Assembly: GCA_023268355.1 (NCBI GenBank)
Contig: JALNJK010000002.1
Span: 248,001-312,000 of the forward strand
DNA from: Candidatus Terraquivivens tengchongensis
GTDB lineage: Archaea; Thermoproteota; Nitrososphaeria_A; Caldarchaeales; Wolframiiraptoraceae
DNA: 64,000 nucleotides
Reading direction: 5' to 3'
This document shows, one piece after another, positions 17,251 through 26,001 of the stretch (position 1 is the stretch's first letter; each line of letters opens with the position of its first letter). The position numbers and the translations under genes are program-made. The notes beneath the pieces were generated by a model, which had not been told where the DNA came from, made no database searches, and saw only the letters and a list, made by a program, of their open reading frames with translations.

Positions 17251-17927
17251 TGTTTAAGGATGCAAAGTTGGACGAAAAAACTTTCACAAACATAATTAAA
17301 TTACTATCTGAGCGTTATGGCATTCAGACTCCTGCGCATTTAGATAGGTCGGACCCATTCAAGGTACTCATAGGTACGATACTTTCGCATAGAACCCGTG
17401 ATGAGATGACGGATTTGGCATTCAGCAGACTCTTCTCAAAGTATAAGAATGCTGAGGAAATTGCGAAGGCATCACTCAGCGACATAATGCGCCTAATAAA
17501 GCCTGTAGGGTTTTACAGACAGAAGGCTAAGAGGGTAAAGGAGGTCGCAAAATTAATACTTGAGCGCTATGGTGGACAAGTACCAAGAAACAGGGAGACG
17601 CTCATCGAGCTTCCGGGCGTAGGTTACAAGACGGCTGATATCGTGCTATCAATCGCCTATGGCGAACCGATTGTGGCAGTAGATACACACGTTGAGACGG
17701 TTTCCAAGAGGCTTGGAATAGTCAGGTGGAACGCGAAGTACGAGGAGACGAGAAAGGGTATAGAGAGCATCACACCGCCATACATGAGGAGGATTGTAAA
17801 CGGGATACTGGTTAGGTTTGGAAAAGAAATATGCAAGAAGCCGAGGCCAAAATGCGAACTCTGTCCTATAACGATTTACTGTGAATGGTATGCAAGGAGA
17901 CGTAACCGCAATAGTCAAAAAATATAA
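17250..17927 (+). CDS. nth: Endonuclease III (DNA glycosylase/AP lyase)
   Basis: A 225-residue base-excision-repair enzyme removing oxidised pyrimidines. It shows the helix-hairpin-helix ELPGVGYKTADIVLS (about residues 112-126, with the catalytic lysine), the catalytic aspartate in VAVDTHVETV (about 135-144) and the four iron-sulfur cysteines in CKKPRPKCELCPITIYC (C-x6-C-x2-C-x5-C, about 195-211). All key residues are present. It overlaps the acyl-CoA dehydrogenase stop by one base; this coupling is probably accidental in function. Confidence 0.94.
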   Translation: MFKDAKLDEKTFTNIIKLLSERYGIQTPAHLDRSDPFKVLIGTILSHRTRDEMTDLAFSRLFSKYKNAEEIAKASLSDIMRLIKPVGFYRQKAKRVKEVAKLILERYGGQVPRNRETLIELPGVGYKTADIVLSIAYGEPIVAVDTHVETVSKRLGIVRWNAKYEETRKGIESITPPYMRRIVNGILVRFGKEICKKPRPKCELCPITIYCEWYARRRNRNSQKI

Positions 17928-17957
17928 ATAAATACATATAATACAGTTATGTAATAC

Positions 17958-18179
17958 ATGACTCAAGAAAAAATAGTAAAAATAGTGGTCCGCAAGAATG
18001 GTCCTTATAGAGTGTATGGGCCTTTCCAGCTTGTGGATTACGAGGACAATGTTTTCCAGTTACCCGTAGATAGAGAGTTTGTCTCTCTTTGTAGATGTGG
18101 TGCCTCCGAAAACAAGCCGTTTTGCGACGGATCACACCATAAGATAAATTTCCAAGCCGATACCAAGGCCACGAAATAG
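17958..18179 (+). CDS. CDGSH iron-sulfur domain protein
   Basis: A 73-residue protein with one CDGSH (mitoNEET-like) domain. The 2Fe-2S ligands are visible in CRCGASENKPFCDGSHH (about residues 45-61): C-x-C-x9-C-x3-H. The N-terminal strands KIVVRKNGPYRVYGPFQL are typical of archaeal single-domain members. Such proteins carry a redox-active 2Fe-2S cluster; the partner is unknown. It lies 30 bp after nth behind an AT-rich stretch containing AAATATAAATA. Confidence 0.88.
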   Translation: MTQEKIVKIVVRKNGPYRVYGPFQLVDYEDNVFQLPVDREFVSLCRCGASENKPFCDGSHHKINFQADTKATK

Positions 18180-18278
18180 CACTAAAAAATGCATAAATTG
18201 CAAGGAACGTCTAGCATTCTAACATAATTTGCCATCAAAGATACGCTTTAAACTAACGCGTTTTCAGACTGTAAAGCG

Positions 18279-19289
18279 ATGAAACGACTGAATGTGCTGA
18301 TAATTACGGCAATAATTATCGTAGCACTCATCTTGGGTACGCTCTTTCTTTATGTACCAAAAGAAGAGACCAAATACAGCGTTAAGATAGGTAACGTACC
18401 TGCAATAACGTACGCGCCGACTTATGTGGCGATAGCCCTCTTCATGGACGATGTAGGAATAAATGCGACCTACATGGCGTTTCCGAGCGGCACAAAAGCA
18501 AGGGAAGCACTCATAACTGGCGAGATAGATTTTGCTTCGCTATCGACAGTACACGTACCCATAGCTAGGCTTAAGGATAGACCGCTGAAGATAATAATGT
18601 CACTACACTCTCGAGAAATATTTTCATTGATGGTCAGGTCGGAGCTTAGGGACGTTGTCAAAGAGGTTAAAGACTTGAAGGGTCTTAGGTTGGGCTTCTC
18701 GGCACCAGGTGCTGGAAGCTGGGCATTCGCCGTTTACTTCTTAAAGAAAGCTGGACTCGAGCCTGGAAAGGATGTAGAAATGGTGGCCGTTGGAGAGCTT
18801 TCGACGATGTACACGGCCCTAAAGACTGGAAAGGTTGACGCGGTCATAGCGTGGGACCCGCTGACAACGCAGCTGATGGAAAGCGGTGAGGCTTACGCGC
18901 TAATTGACCTTTATGATCCAAAACAGCACGTAGAGTTGCTAGGAGAGGAGGCTATGTCGCAGGTCTTGGTCACCAGAGAGGACTTCATATCCAATAACCC
19001 TGACATCGTCGAAAGGGTTGTAAAGGCTCATAGAATGGCGTTGGAGTTCATAAAAAAGGAGGACGCTAGGAAAGTGGCCGAGGTCCTTCAACCATACTTT
19101 AAGGGTATGGAGATAGCGCTTCTCGAGAAGGTTGTAAATAGGATAAAGGAAGCCATACCCGAAGATGGTAGCTTAAGTGAGTCTGCCTACTATGCCGACC
19201 TCGTGCCGTTAATCGAGGTTGGCGCTCTTGAGAAAAGCGTAAGCTTTGAGGAAGCTGTAGATTGGAGATTCGTAGGCAGGAGGCCGTAG
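18279..19289 (+). CDS. ABC transporter substrate-binding protein (SsuA/TauA/NMT1-like)
   Basis: A 336-residue extracellular solute-binding protein anchored by an N-terminal hydrophobic segment (about residues 5-26; LIITAIIIVALILGTLFL). The mature part has the type II fold features of the sulfonate/nitrate/thiamine-precursor group: IGNVPAITYAPTYVA, GEIDFASLSTVHVP, GFSAPGAGSWAFA and KVDAVIAWDPLT. It begins a three-gene import operon with an ATPase and a permease. Substrate is not determinable; the converging nadC gene is not evidence of linkage since it is on the other strand. A TATA-like GCTTTAAAC lies about 30 bp upstream. Confidence 0.85.
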   Translation: MKRLNVLIITAIIIVALILGTLFLYVPKEETKYSVKIGNVPAITYAPTYVAIALFMDDVGINATYMAFPSGTKAREALITGEIDFASLSTVHVPIARLKDRPLKIIMSLHSREIFSLMVRSELRDVVKEVKDLKGLRLGFSAPGAGSWAFAVYFLKKAGLEPGKDVEMVAVGELSTMYTALKTGKVDAVIAWDPLTTQLMESGEAYALIDLYDPKQHVELLGEEAMSQVLVTREDFISNNPDIVERVVKAHRMALEFIKKEDARKVAEVLQPYFKGMEIALLEKVVNRIKEAIPEDGSLSESAYYADLVPLIEVGALEKSVSFEEAVDWRFVGRRP

Positions 19290-19291
19290 TT

Positions 19292-20080
19292 ATGAACACC
19301 GAATGCGTATCCGTCGAAGGATTGAGCGTATCCTATTTGTCACCGACGGGAAGAGTTGATGCACTCCGCAATGTATCGTTTAAATTATACGACGGCGAAC
19401 TTGTTACAATAGTTGGCCCCAGCGGTTGCGGGAAGACAACTCTACTTAACGCCATTGCAGGTCTGCTAAACTTTCGAAAAGATGTGTTGATGAGCGGTAA
19501 GATATTCGTCAAAAATCCTAAAAGTATAGGATACGTCTTCCAAAGGGACGCACTCCTTCCTTGGAGAACGGTCATCGAGAACGTCACGCTGGGCCTCGAG
19601 GTTAGAAAGTTTCCGGAGGAAAAGAGAAAGAAGGTGGCGCTAGACCTCTTGAAAATGGTTGGACTCGAAGGTTACGAGAATAAATATCCACACGAGCTAT
19701 CTGCGGGCATGAGACAAAGGGTTGCGCTGGCAAGGGCGATTGCCTACGACCCGGAATTCATACTTATGGACGAACCACTCGGCTTACTCGACGCGCAAAC
19801 TAGGATGGCTCTTCAGGATGAAATATTAAGGATACATATGAAGACACGGAAGACCATATTAATGGTTACGCACGATATAGCTGAGGCTATAATATTAGGT
19901 AGCAGGGTTCTCGTGATGAACAGTAGACCAGGTAGTGTGAAGTCAGAGTATGTTGTCAAACTACCAAAACCTAGGTCTGCACTCGGTTCTAGACTTGACC
20001 CAGAATTTAATAGACTTTATAGACTCATACTGGATGACCTCAAGGAAGATATGCGAATGGGCCAGCTAGACCTTCTCTGA
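19292..20080 (+). CDS. ABC transporter ATPase (SsuB/TauB-like)
   Basis: A ~262-residue importer ATPase: Walker A GPSGCGKTT, Q-loop VFQRDALLPW, signature LSAGMRQRVALA, Walker B FILMDEPLG and switch His in VTHDIAEA. The LLPWRT after the Q-loop is characteristic of SsuB/TauB-type proteins. I start it at ATG 19292 (MNTECVSVEGL), two bases after the preceding stop; an in-frame ATG at 19262 lies inside the binding-protein gene and would add ten residues. Confidence 0.9.
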   Translation: MNTECVSVEGLSVSYLSPTGRVDALRNVSFKLYDGELVTIVGPSGCGKTTLLNAIAGLLNFRKDVLMSGKIFVKNPKSIGYVFQRDALLPWRTVIENVTLGLEVRKFPEEKRKKVALDLLKMVGLEGYENKYPHELSAGMRQRVALARAIAYDPEFILMDEPLGLLDAQTRMALQDEILRIHMKTRKTILMVTHDIAEAIILGSRVLVMNSRPGSVKSEYVVKLPKPRSALGSRLDPEFNRLYRLILDDLKEDMRMGQLDLL

Positions 20081-20098
20081 GTATGGAAGGTATGCATC

Positions 20099-20890
20099 AT
20101 GAAACCATCGACAAGCAACTGGAAGTTGCATGTAAGGCGTTTAGCACTCTTAATGATGTTCTTGCTCCTTTGGGAAGCATTAGCTGGCGGAATTTATCCA
20201 TTGTTTTCGCTACTTGACCCGTTCTACTCAAGTAGTCCAAGCCGTATTGGGCGCGAGCTCTACATACTCTTCTTCCAAGAGAACGTTCTCAAAGATATAT
20301 TCGTAACACTTGGAGAAGCTTTTGCAGGTCTCATCTTAGGTATAGTGAGTGGTGTTGCTTTAGGACTGCTCTTTGCCTATTCAGAGTTAGTTTCTTCAAC
20401 ACTTGAACCGTTCATGTCGGCGTTGAACTCCATTCCTAGACCGGCCCTCGCACCGCTCGTCATCTTCTGGTTCGGTATAGGAATCTTTTCTAAGATATTC
20501 TTGGCGTGGTCGCTCGCATTTTTCGTCATATTCTATAACACTTACCTTGGCATAAAATCCATAGATCCGGATATACTGAACATCATGAGGGTCATGAACG
20601 CTAGCAGACTTCAGATAATGCGGATAGTAATCCTACCATCTGTGGTGTCTTGGATATTTGCAGGTCTAAGGCTTAGCGTATCGTATTCCCTCATAGGTGC
20701 GATAATAGGAGAATTCGTCGGTGCAACCGTAGGTATCGGATATCAGCTCATATACGCCGAGGGGCTTCTAATGAGCGATAGGCTTTATGCGTTGGTTCTG
20801 GTGGTTGCTATAATGGGCGCTACACTCGTGGAGCTAGTCAAGAGAATAGAAAGCAGGTTCTTAAGGTGGAGGCCGGAGATCATTCTTTAA
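20099..20890 (+). CDS. ABC transporter permease (SsuC/TauC-like)
   Basis: A 263-residue membrane permease with about six predicted helices (first near residues 11-30). The coupling EAA-type loop reads MRVMNASRLQIMRIVILPSVVSWIFAGLRLSV-like sequence in the second half (about residues 160-195), as in binding-protein-dependent importers of the SsuC class; IPRPALAPLVIFWFGIG is another family mark. It ends the transporter operon and its last 11 bp overlap the end of nadC on the other strand. Confidence 0.88.
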   Translation: MKPSTSNWKLHVRRLALLMMFLLLWEALAGGIYPLFSLLDPFYSSSPSRIGRELYILFFQENVLKDIFVTLGEAFAGLILGIVSGVALGLLFAYSELVSSTLEPFMSALNSIPRPALAPLVIFWFGIGIFSKIFLAWSLAFFVIFYNTYLGIKSIDPDILNIMRVMNASRLQIMRIVILPSVVSWIFAGLRLSVSYSLIGAIIGEFVGATVGIGYQLIYAEGLLMSDRLYALVLVVAIMGATLVELVKRIESRFLRWRPEIIL

Positions 20891-21734
20891 TTAACGGCTC
20901 AACATCTAGGCTAATATCTATCGATTTAGCTGAATGTGTGATCTCACCCATAGAAATAATGTCTACACCGGTTGTTGCATAATCTACGACGTTTTCCTCA
21001 GTAATCCTGCCTGAGGCTTCGAGCAGCACGTTTTCCCTTAACCCACTTACTTCTAACGCCCTTATCGCTTCTTTAATCTCGGACGGTGTCATATTATCGA
21101 GCATGATGATGTCGGCACCCGCTCTTGCGGCATCGATTGCATCCTTTACAGTCGAAACCTCGGTCTCAATTTTTACGGCGAAGCTTGCAAGCCTTTTAAC
21201 ACTTTCGACAGCTAGTTTAATGTCGCCTACGACGGCTATGTGGTTGTCCTTTATCAACACCATACTTGATAAATCGTACCTATGCGTGTCACCACCGCCT
21301 ACTTTTACGGCCTTCTTCTCGAAAAGTCGCAAGCCTGGTAACGTCTTCCTCGTGGCCGCAACCCTAACTCTCGGATTTACTTGACGTACCTTCTCGACTA
21401 TTCTCCTCGTATATGTCGCCACACCACACATATGCGCAAGCAAGTTTAAAAGAACCCTCTCAATTGCTAGTATGCTTCTCACGCTACCAACAAGCTCCAG
21501 CAAAACATCTCCCTTATCAAAAGGCTCACCGTCTCTTTTGAGGACTTTAACGTTAAGGTCCATAAGCTTGGCCAGCTCCCTTGCTTCCTCACAGCCGCAC
21601 ATTATGCCTGGTTCCTTTGCCCTCACAATTCCTCTGCCCTTTGCATCTTCTGGAATTATCAGCTCGCTTGTTATGTCTCCCCAGCCTAAGTCCTCCTCGA
21701 GAAATTCGAGCAACCGCTTCCTTAAACTCATCAT
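20880..21734 (-). CDS. nadC: Nicotinate-nucleotide pyrophosphorylase (quinolinate PRTase)
   Basis: A 284-residue enzyme converting quinolinate plus PRPP to nicotinate mononucleotide, CO2 and PPi in de novo NAD synthesis. Family sequences seen are EEDLGWGDITSE, LNLLAHMCGVATYTRR, VAATRKTLPGLRLFEKKAV, GGGDTHRYDLS and the phosphate-binding IMLDNMTP and EASGRITEENV. All active-site Arg/Lys/His residues in those motifs are present. nadA and nadB are not in the window. Confidence 0.94.
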   Translation of the reverse strand: MMSLRKRLLEFLEEDLGWGDITSELIIPEDAKGRGIVRAKEPGIMCGCEEARELAKLMDLNVKVLKRDGEPFDKGDVLLELVGSVRSILAIERVLLNLLAHMCGVATYTRRIVEKVRQVNPRVRVAATRKTLPGLRLFEKKAVKVGGGDTHRYDLSSMVLIKDNHIAVVGDIKLAVESVKRLASFAVKIETEVSTVKDAIDAARAGADIIMLDNMTPSEIKEAIRALEVSGLRENVLLEASGRITEENVVDYATTGVDIISMGEITHSAKSIDISLDVEPLIKE

Positions 21735-21764
21735 TAGGCCATTTATCTAAACCATTAATAAAAA

Positions 21765-23351
21765 TTAAGCTCGCGTTGTCCCTTCAACCACCGTTGGTTG
21801 TTTTCTGACGTAAAAATCTTGGCTTAGCTTTCTACCCGTACGTCTTTCCCACTCAGGTATGGGTATACCATACTTCGCTTGTATGCTATCCCTATAAATC
21901 TCCGGTAACACGTTGAACGCACAGAACGGAATGATACGACCGTCCGGCACGAGGTAGTGAATGCTACACCTTTTAACCCTCTCTATGTCGTAGTTGTACT
22001 TATCTTGGAAGTGCATCATGCCGAGGAAAAGGCTTCTCTTATGCCATTCGCCAACGCTCCTATAGTCGTGCTTTATAAGCATCTGGAAGAGAATTCTAGA
22101 TACGTTCAGCCCACTCGGCTTTTTACTTTCATTTATGAAACTCTTTATTTTCATAAGCAGCTTGAGCCCCACTATGTACTTACTCTTCCCCTGCCTTACC
22201 TCCTCCGCCTTTTCGGAGAGGTAATTAAGCAGACCATTAATATCAATGAAGTCTGTTATCGGCACGAGCCTGTCCCCATCTTTAAAAACGTACGTTCCGG
22301 CACCGCAGACGAAGTGCGGCGTCAGTTCGTACTGTGGTTTTAACGTTAAAGCTTCTACAAAGTGTGTCACGGGCGTGCATGTAGGAACCGTGAACCAGGC
22401 ATCCGCTGGTATCTGCCCATCCGTTTGCTCCTCTATAAGGTGAATGCAATCGGGTATCGTTATCCTATACTTATCCCTATCCTTTTTTGGCATCAGACCG
22501 GTTATTGAGACTGGCTGAAAGTTCACCGATCTAACTATATCAATATTTTTGAAACCAAACCTGATGATGTCTCCCAACTCATGCTCGTTAACGGACTTTA
22601 TTATGGTCGGTACAAGAACGACGCCAATGTTGAGTCTTCTCGCGTTATCTAAAATTGCTGGCACCTCCCAATGGTTCTTCAAATTTGTCTCTGGTGTTAC
22701 GCCGTCGAAGCTTAGGTAAAGTGTACTCAAGCCAGCCTCCTTAACCCTCTTGAAAAACTCAAAGTCGTTAGCAAGCCTTATGCCGTTAGTGTTAAGCTGG
22801 ACATGATCAACGCCGTACTTTTTTATTATGCGAATTATATCCGGGAGATCATCCCTCAAACATGGCTCTCCGCCTGTCAACTGGACAGAGTTTCCTGGTA
22901 CCGGCCTCTCTGCCCTAAGGACCTTTATCATCTCCTCTATTTGCTCTAATGTAGGCTCGTAAACATATCCTGCCTTTTCGCTGTAAAAGAAGCAGTACCA
23001 GCACCTGAGATCGCACCTATTTGTCACAACAAGATTTGCAAGAGCCGTATGGCTCAAATGCATGTTACATAGACCACAGTCCATCGGACAGGTCGGCTCC
23101 TTAACTTGAACGTTCGGGTTCTCTATTCCCTTACCATCATGTGCCCACCTGCTAAACCTTTTGTACATGTTCGCGTCGCCAAAATAAAGCTCCTCAACAT
23201 AACCATGCTCTGGACAGGACTTTCTCATTAGAACTTTTCCATTTATTTCGAGAAGATATGCTGGTATTATTGCATTACACGTAGGACAGATACTCTGGGT
23301 GGTGGCGATGACTTTGGCATCTTCCTTCAAAGATTTAATGGTTTGAGTCAA
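21765..23351 (-). CDS. Radical SAM protein, tetraether lipid synthase (Tes)-like
   Basis: A 528-residue radical SAM enzyme. The N-terminal zinc/iron-binding part has CPTCN and SCPEHG (about residues 18-48) and a second cysteine group CPMDCGLCNMH (about 88-98). The radical SAM cluster motif is CDLRCWYC (about 113-120) followed by FFYSEKAGYVYEPTLEQI, and LTGGEPCLRDD binds AdoMet. This whole arrangement matches the MJ0619/Tes group, whose members join archaeal lipid tails to make GDGT tetraether membranes. Assignment is from motif memory, not from alignment; other MJ0619-like activities are possible. The start is TTG at 23351. Confidence 0.72.
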   Translation of the reverse strand: MTQTIKSLKEDAKVIATTQSICPTCNAIIPAYLLEINGKVLMRKSCPEHGYVEELYFGDANMYKRFSRWAHDGKGIENPNVQVKEPTCPMDCGLCNMHLSHTALANLVVTNRCDLRCWYCFFYSEKAGYVYEPTLEQIEEMIKVLRAERPVPGNSVQLTGGEPCLRDDLPDIIRIIKKYGVDHVQLNTNGIRLANDFEFFKRVKEAGLSTLYLSFDGVTPETNLKNHWEVPAILDNARRLNIGVVLVPTIIKSVNEHELGDIIRFGFKNIDIVRSVNFQPVSITGLMPKKDRDKYRITIPDCIHLIEEQTDGQIPADAWFTVPTCTPVTHFVEALTLKPQYELTPHFVCGAGTYVFKDGDRLVPITDFIDINGLLNYLSEKAEEVRQGKSKYIVGLKLLMKIKSFINESKKPSGLNVSRILFQMLIKHDYRSVGEWHKRSLFLGMMHFQDKYNYDIERVKRCSIHYLVPDGRIIPFCAFNVLPEIYRDSIQAKYGIPIPEWERRTGRKLSQDFYVRKQPTVVEGTTRA

Positions 23352-23511
23352 GAGATGACACCGAACTTACAACACAAAAACTTTTTGCGATTTTTAAACG
23401 TTTCTAACCGAATACATATATGAGTGGTGTTAGTGTCTTTCTGAAATTGACCAAAGACCCTTTTATACATATACCAACTCACCTTTAAATCTTAGAACAA
23501 ACGTCTTAAAC

Positions 23512-24213
23512 TTGAGGGAGCACCCAGCTTTGCCAGACGAAATAGAGGTAATAGTGCCTGATAAGGGCGAGGTTTTCGACATAGAACTCGAAGAAGACTT
23601 GCTTGAGGCGAACAGAAAAATAGCTGAAGAAAACAAACAACTCCTAGAAAAGCACCGCATAAGAGCCATAGACGTTATGGGCTCCGTGGGTTCGGGGAAG
23701 ACAACGTTGATTGAGAGGCTAATAGGACTGTTAAAGGACAAATATAGAATTGCTGTATTTGGTGGCGATGTTACGACGACAATAGACGCCGAAAGGTTGA
23801 AGAGGTCTGGCGCTAAGACGTTACAGATAAACACTGGCAAGGAATGTCATCTTGATGCTAACCTCGTGAGAAAGGCCCTAAGCAAAATAGACCTAAATGA
23901 CATTGATGTGCTTTTTATAGAGAATGTTGGGAATTTGATATGCCCGGCCGAATTTCCGCTTGGAACGGACAGCAGAGTGGTCGTCATAAGTGTGACTGAG
24001 GGTCCTTACACACCGTTAAAGCACCCTTACATATTCATGGAAGCGGATGTGGCAGTTATTAACAAGATAGATCTAGCAGGAACTATGGATGTTGATGTCA
24101 ATGAGTTGGAAGCCAAGATAAAAAAAGTTTCTCCAGATATTGTGGTCGTTAGGACGAGCTGCAAAACTGGTGAGGGCATAGAGAAAGTAGCCAAGGTACT
24201 GGGTTTGTTGTAG
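23512..24213 (+). CDS. hypB: Hydrogenase nickel-insertion GTPase HypB
   Basis: A 233-residue GTPase delivering nickel to [NiFe]-hydrogenase. Seen are the G1 P-loop GSVGSGKTT, the GGDVTTTIDAERL switch region, the ENVGNLICP motif with its metal-site cysteine, NKIDLA (G4) and the nickel/zinc-site pair GKECHLD. There is no N-terminal His-rich storage region. The start is TTG at 23512, about 40 bp after a TATA-like TTTTATACATAT. It leads the hypB-A-C-D run, two bp before hypA. Confidence 0.93.
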   Translation: MREHPALPDEIEVIVPDKGEVFDIELEEDLLEANRKIAEENKQLLEKHRIRAIDVMGSVGSGKTTLIERLIGLLKDKYRIAVFGGDVTTTIDAERLKRSGAKTLQINTGKECHLDANLVRKALSKIDLNDIDVLFIENVGNLICPAEFPLGTDSRVVVISVTEGPYTPLKHPYIFMEADVAVINKIDLAGTMDVDVNELEAKIKKVSPDIVVVRTSCKTGEGIEKVAKVLGLL

Positions 24214-24215
24214 AC

Positions 24216-24587
24216 ATGCACGAGTTCTCCATCATGTCACAGCTCGTAGAGAAAGTAATTGAAGAAGCTAGGAAGAGGGACGCGAAAAGGGTTTTAGAAA
24301 TTGAGTTAGACGTCGGCCAGCTATCCTTCCTTAATCCAGAACAGATGCGCTTTGCATACAACGTACTTTCTAAGGGCACAATCCTAGAAAATTCCCGTCT
24401 AATCATTAACATTATGGATGCTCACGTTAGGTGCGAGGTCTGCGGGTTCGATGGTAAGCCAGACTACGTCGATGATGCATCTTATCACGTCTCAACACCT
24501 TTATTCTTGTGCCCTGTATGCGGAAGTCCTGTAGAAGTCTTAGAGGGGAAGGGCTGCATCATAAAAAGGGTTAGGCTTGAGCTTTAG
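24216..24587 (+). CDS. hypA: Hydrogenase nickel metallochaperone HypA
   Basis: A 123-residue HypA. The nickel-binding N-terminus MHEFSI is intact (Met1, His2, Glu3) and the zinc site is formed by CEVC (about residues 70-73) and CPVC (about 98-101). It works with HypB to load Ni into the hydrogenase large subunit encoded at 43593-45053. The start at 24216 is fixed by the invariant MHE. Confidence 0.95.
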   Translation: MHEFSIMSQLVEKVIEEARKRDAKRVLEIELDVGQLSFLNPEQMRFAYNVLSKGTILENSRLIINIMDAHVRCEVCGFDGKPDYVDDASYHVSTPLFLCPVCGSPVEVLEGKGCIIKRVRLEL

Positions 24588-24633
24588 GTCTAACGAGAGT
24601 TTATTAGCTGGAACGACGCGAATCTTATATAAG

Positions 24634-24849
24634 ATGTGCTTAGCCGTGCCCGCAAAGGTTATCGAAAAAGTCGGTAATATGGCCAAAGTAGATTTTGGTG
24701 ATAATACGCTCAGAGAGGTGGATGTTTCACTCGTAGACGTCTCTATAGGACAGTACGTGCTTGTTCATGCTGGCTACGCCATACAGGTGCTTAACGAGGA
24801 CGAGGCGCTCAAGACAATAGAGCTGTTATCAGAGATGCTCAGCGAATAA
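24634..24849 (+). CDS. hypC: Hydrogenase maturation chaperone HypC
   Basis: A 71-residue HypC/HupF. The start is set at ATG 24634 because HypC needs Cys2 (MCLAVPAKV), which binds HypD and the Fe(CN)2CO unit. An in-frame upstream start at 24577 would bury this cysteine and overlap hypA. The beta-barrel core sequence VDVSIGQYVLVHAGYAIQVL matches the family. It lies 24 bp before hypD. Confidence 0.95.
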   Translation: MCLAVPAKVIEKVGNMAKVDFGDNTLREVDVSLVDVSIGQYVLVHAGYAIQVLNEDEALKTIELLSEMLSE

Positions 24850-24873
24850 TTACTGCATCTCCGGTGATACCAT

Positions 24874-25959
24874 TTGAGCTTTCTGAAGGAATTCAAGAAT
24901 AGAGAATTAGTGGAGGCACTCGTACGCAAAATAAAGAACATACATCTGAAGAAACCGATTAAAATATGTCATGTATGTGGTACGCATGAATGGACTATAG
25001 TCCATTATGGGTTGCGCACGCTCCTCCCAGATAACATAGAACTTATCGCCGGGCCTGGCTGTCCTGTATGCATAACTCCTGCATTGGACATAGACCAAGC
25101 CGCCGAACTCGCACTTGAAGGTAAGACTGTTGCTGTATTCGGAGACGTATCAAGGTCGATCGGTGTCAAGCACTCCTTAGAGGCGGTAAGGTCAGAAGGC
25201 GGCGATGTGAAGATCGTTTATAGCATACTCGATGCCTTAAGGATGGCGGAATCGGATCAGAACAGGGAAGTCGTCTTCTTTGCGGTAGGGTTTGAGACCA
25301 CCGCTCCGGCTACTGCGCTACATATACTTCGTACCCCGCCGAAAAATTTCTCGATACTCAGCTCGCACAGGTACGTACCTCCTGCAGTTATCGCTCTTTA
25401 CTCACGCGGTAAGCTGGAGATGGATGGCGTAATAGCACCTGGCCATGCAACGACGATAAGCGGCCTAAAGGCTTACGAACCTCTAGCTAAAGAGTACGGA
25501 ATACCTGTTGTTGCCTCCGGTTTCGAGCCTGTGGATGTTTTAATGTCTATCTTCATGTTGGTTAAGCAGATATCAGAGGGTAGGGCAGAAGTGCTAAACC
25601 AGTATTCGAGGTCCGTCACGTGGGAAGGCAATGTTAGGGCAATGCAAACGATTAACCACGTCTTTAAACTAACCGACGCCCATTGGAGGGGTATAGGTAC
25701 AATAGAAAGCAGCGGCTTCATCCTGAAGGAGGAGTTTAAGGATTACGATGCAAAATACAAGTACGGCCTGAAGGACGTGGACTATGCCAATGAGATGCAT
25801 GCAGGGTGCAGATGTGCCGAGATAATGCTCGGAAGAATCAAGCCTACACAATGTCCACTTTACATGAAAGTATGCAAACCGAATAAGCCCATAGGACCAT
25901 GCATGGTCTCTATTGAAGGTACATGTAGGATCTGGGCAACTCATATGGTACCGTCGTGA
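24874..25959 (+). CDS. hypD: Hydrogenase Fe(CN)2CO assembly protein HypD
   Basis: A 361-residue scaffold on which cyanide and CO ligands are put on the active-site iron. Family motifs with conserved cysteines: CHVCGTHEWT (about residues 34-43), GPGCPVC (about 62-68), GFETTAPATA, GHATTISG and the 4Fe-4S site GCRCAEIMLG with downstream CPLYMKVC. The start is TTG at 24874. It closes the hypBACD run; the lipoate operon follows 42 bp later behind its own promoter. Confidence 0.95.
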   Translation: MSFLKEFKNRELVEALVRKIKNIHLKKPIKICHVCGTHEWTIVHYGLRTLLPDNIELIAGPGCPVCITPALDIDQAAELALEGKTVAVFGDVSRSIGVKHSLEAVRSEGGDVKIVYSILDALRMAESDQNREVVFFAVGFETTAPATALHILRTPPKNFSILSSHRYVPPAVIALYSRGKLEMDGVIAPGHATTISGLKAYEPLAKEYGIPVVASGFEPVDVLMSIFMLVKQISEGRAEVLNQYSRSVTWEGNVRAMQTINHVFKLTDAHWRGIGTIESSGFILKEEFKDYDAKYKYGLKDVDYANEMHAGCRCAEIMLGRIKPTQCPLYMKVCKPNKPIGPCMVSIEGTCRIWATHMVPS

Positions 25960-25967
25960 CCGTTAAA

Positions 25968-25978
25968 AAGTTATATAC
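25968..25978 (+). promoter_or_regulatory. TATA-box promoter of the lipoate operon
   Basis: AAGTTATATAC is centred about 27 bp before the ATG at 26002, the archaeal TATA-to-start spacing. This suggests a leaderless transcript for the lipoate genes, separate from the hyp genes upstream. Confidence 0.6.
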
Positions 25979-26001
25979 AAAAATTCCTGAACCATAACAT
26001 A

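Noticed and set aside
24577-24633. N-terminal extension of HypC
   Set aside because: HypC needs an exposed Cys2 after Met1; the extension would abolish this and overlaps hypA.
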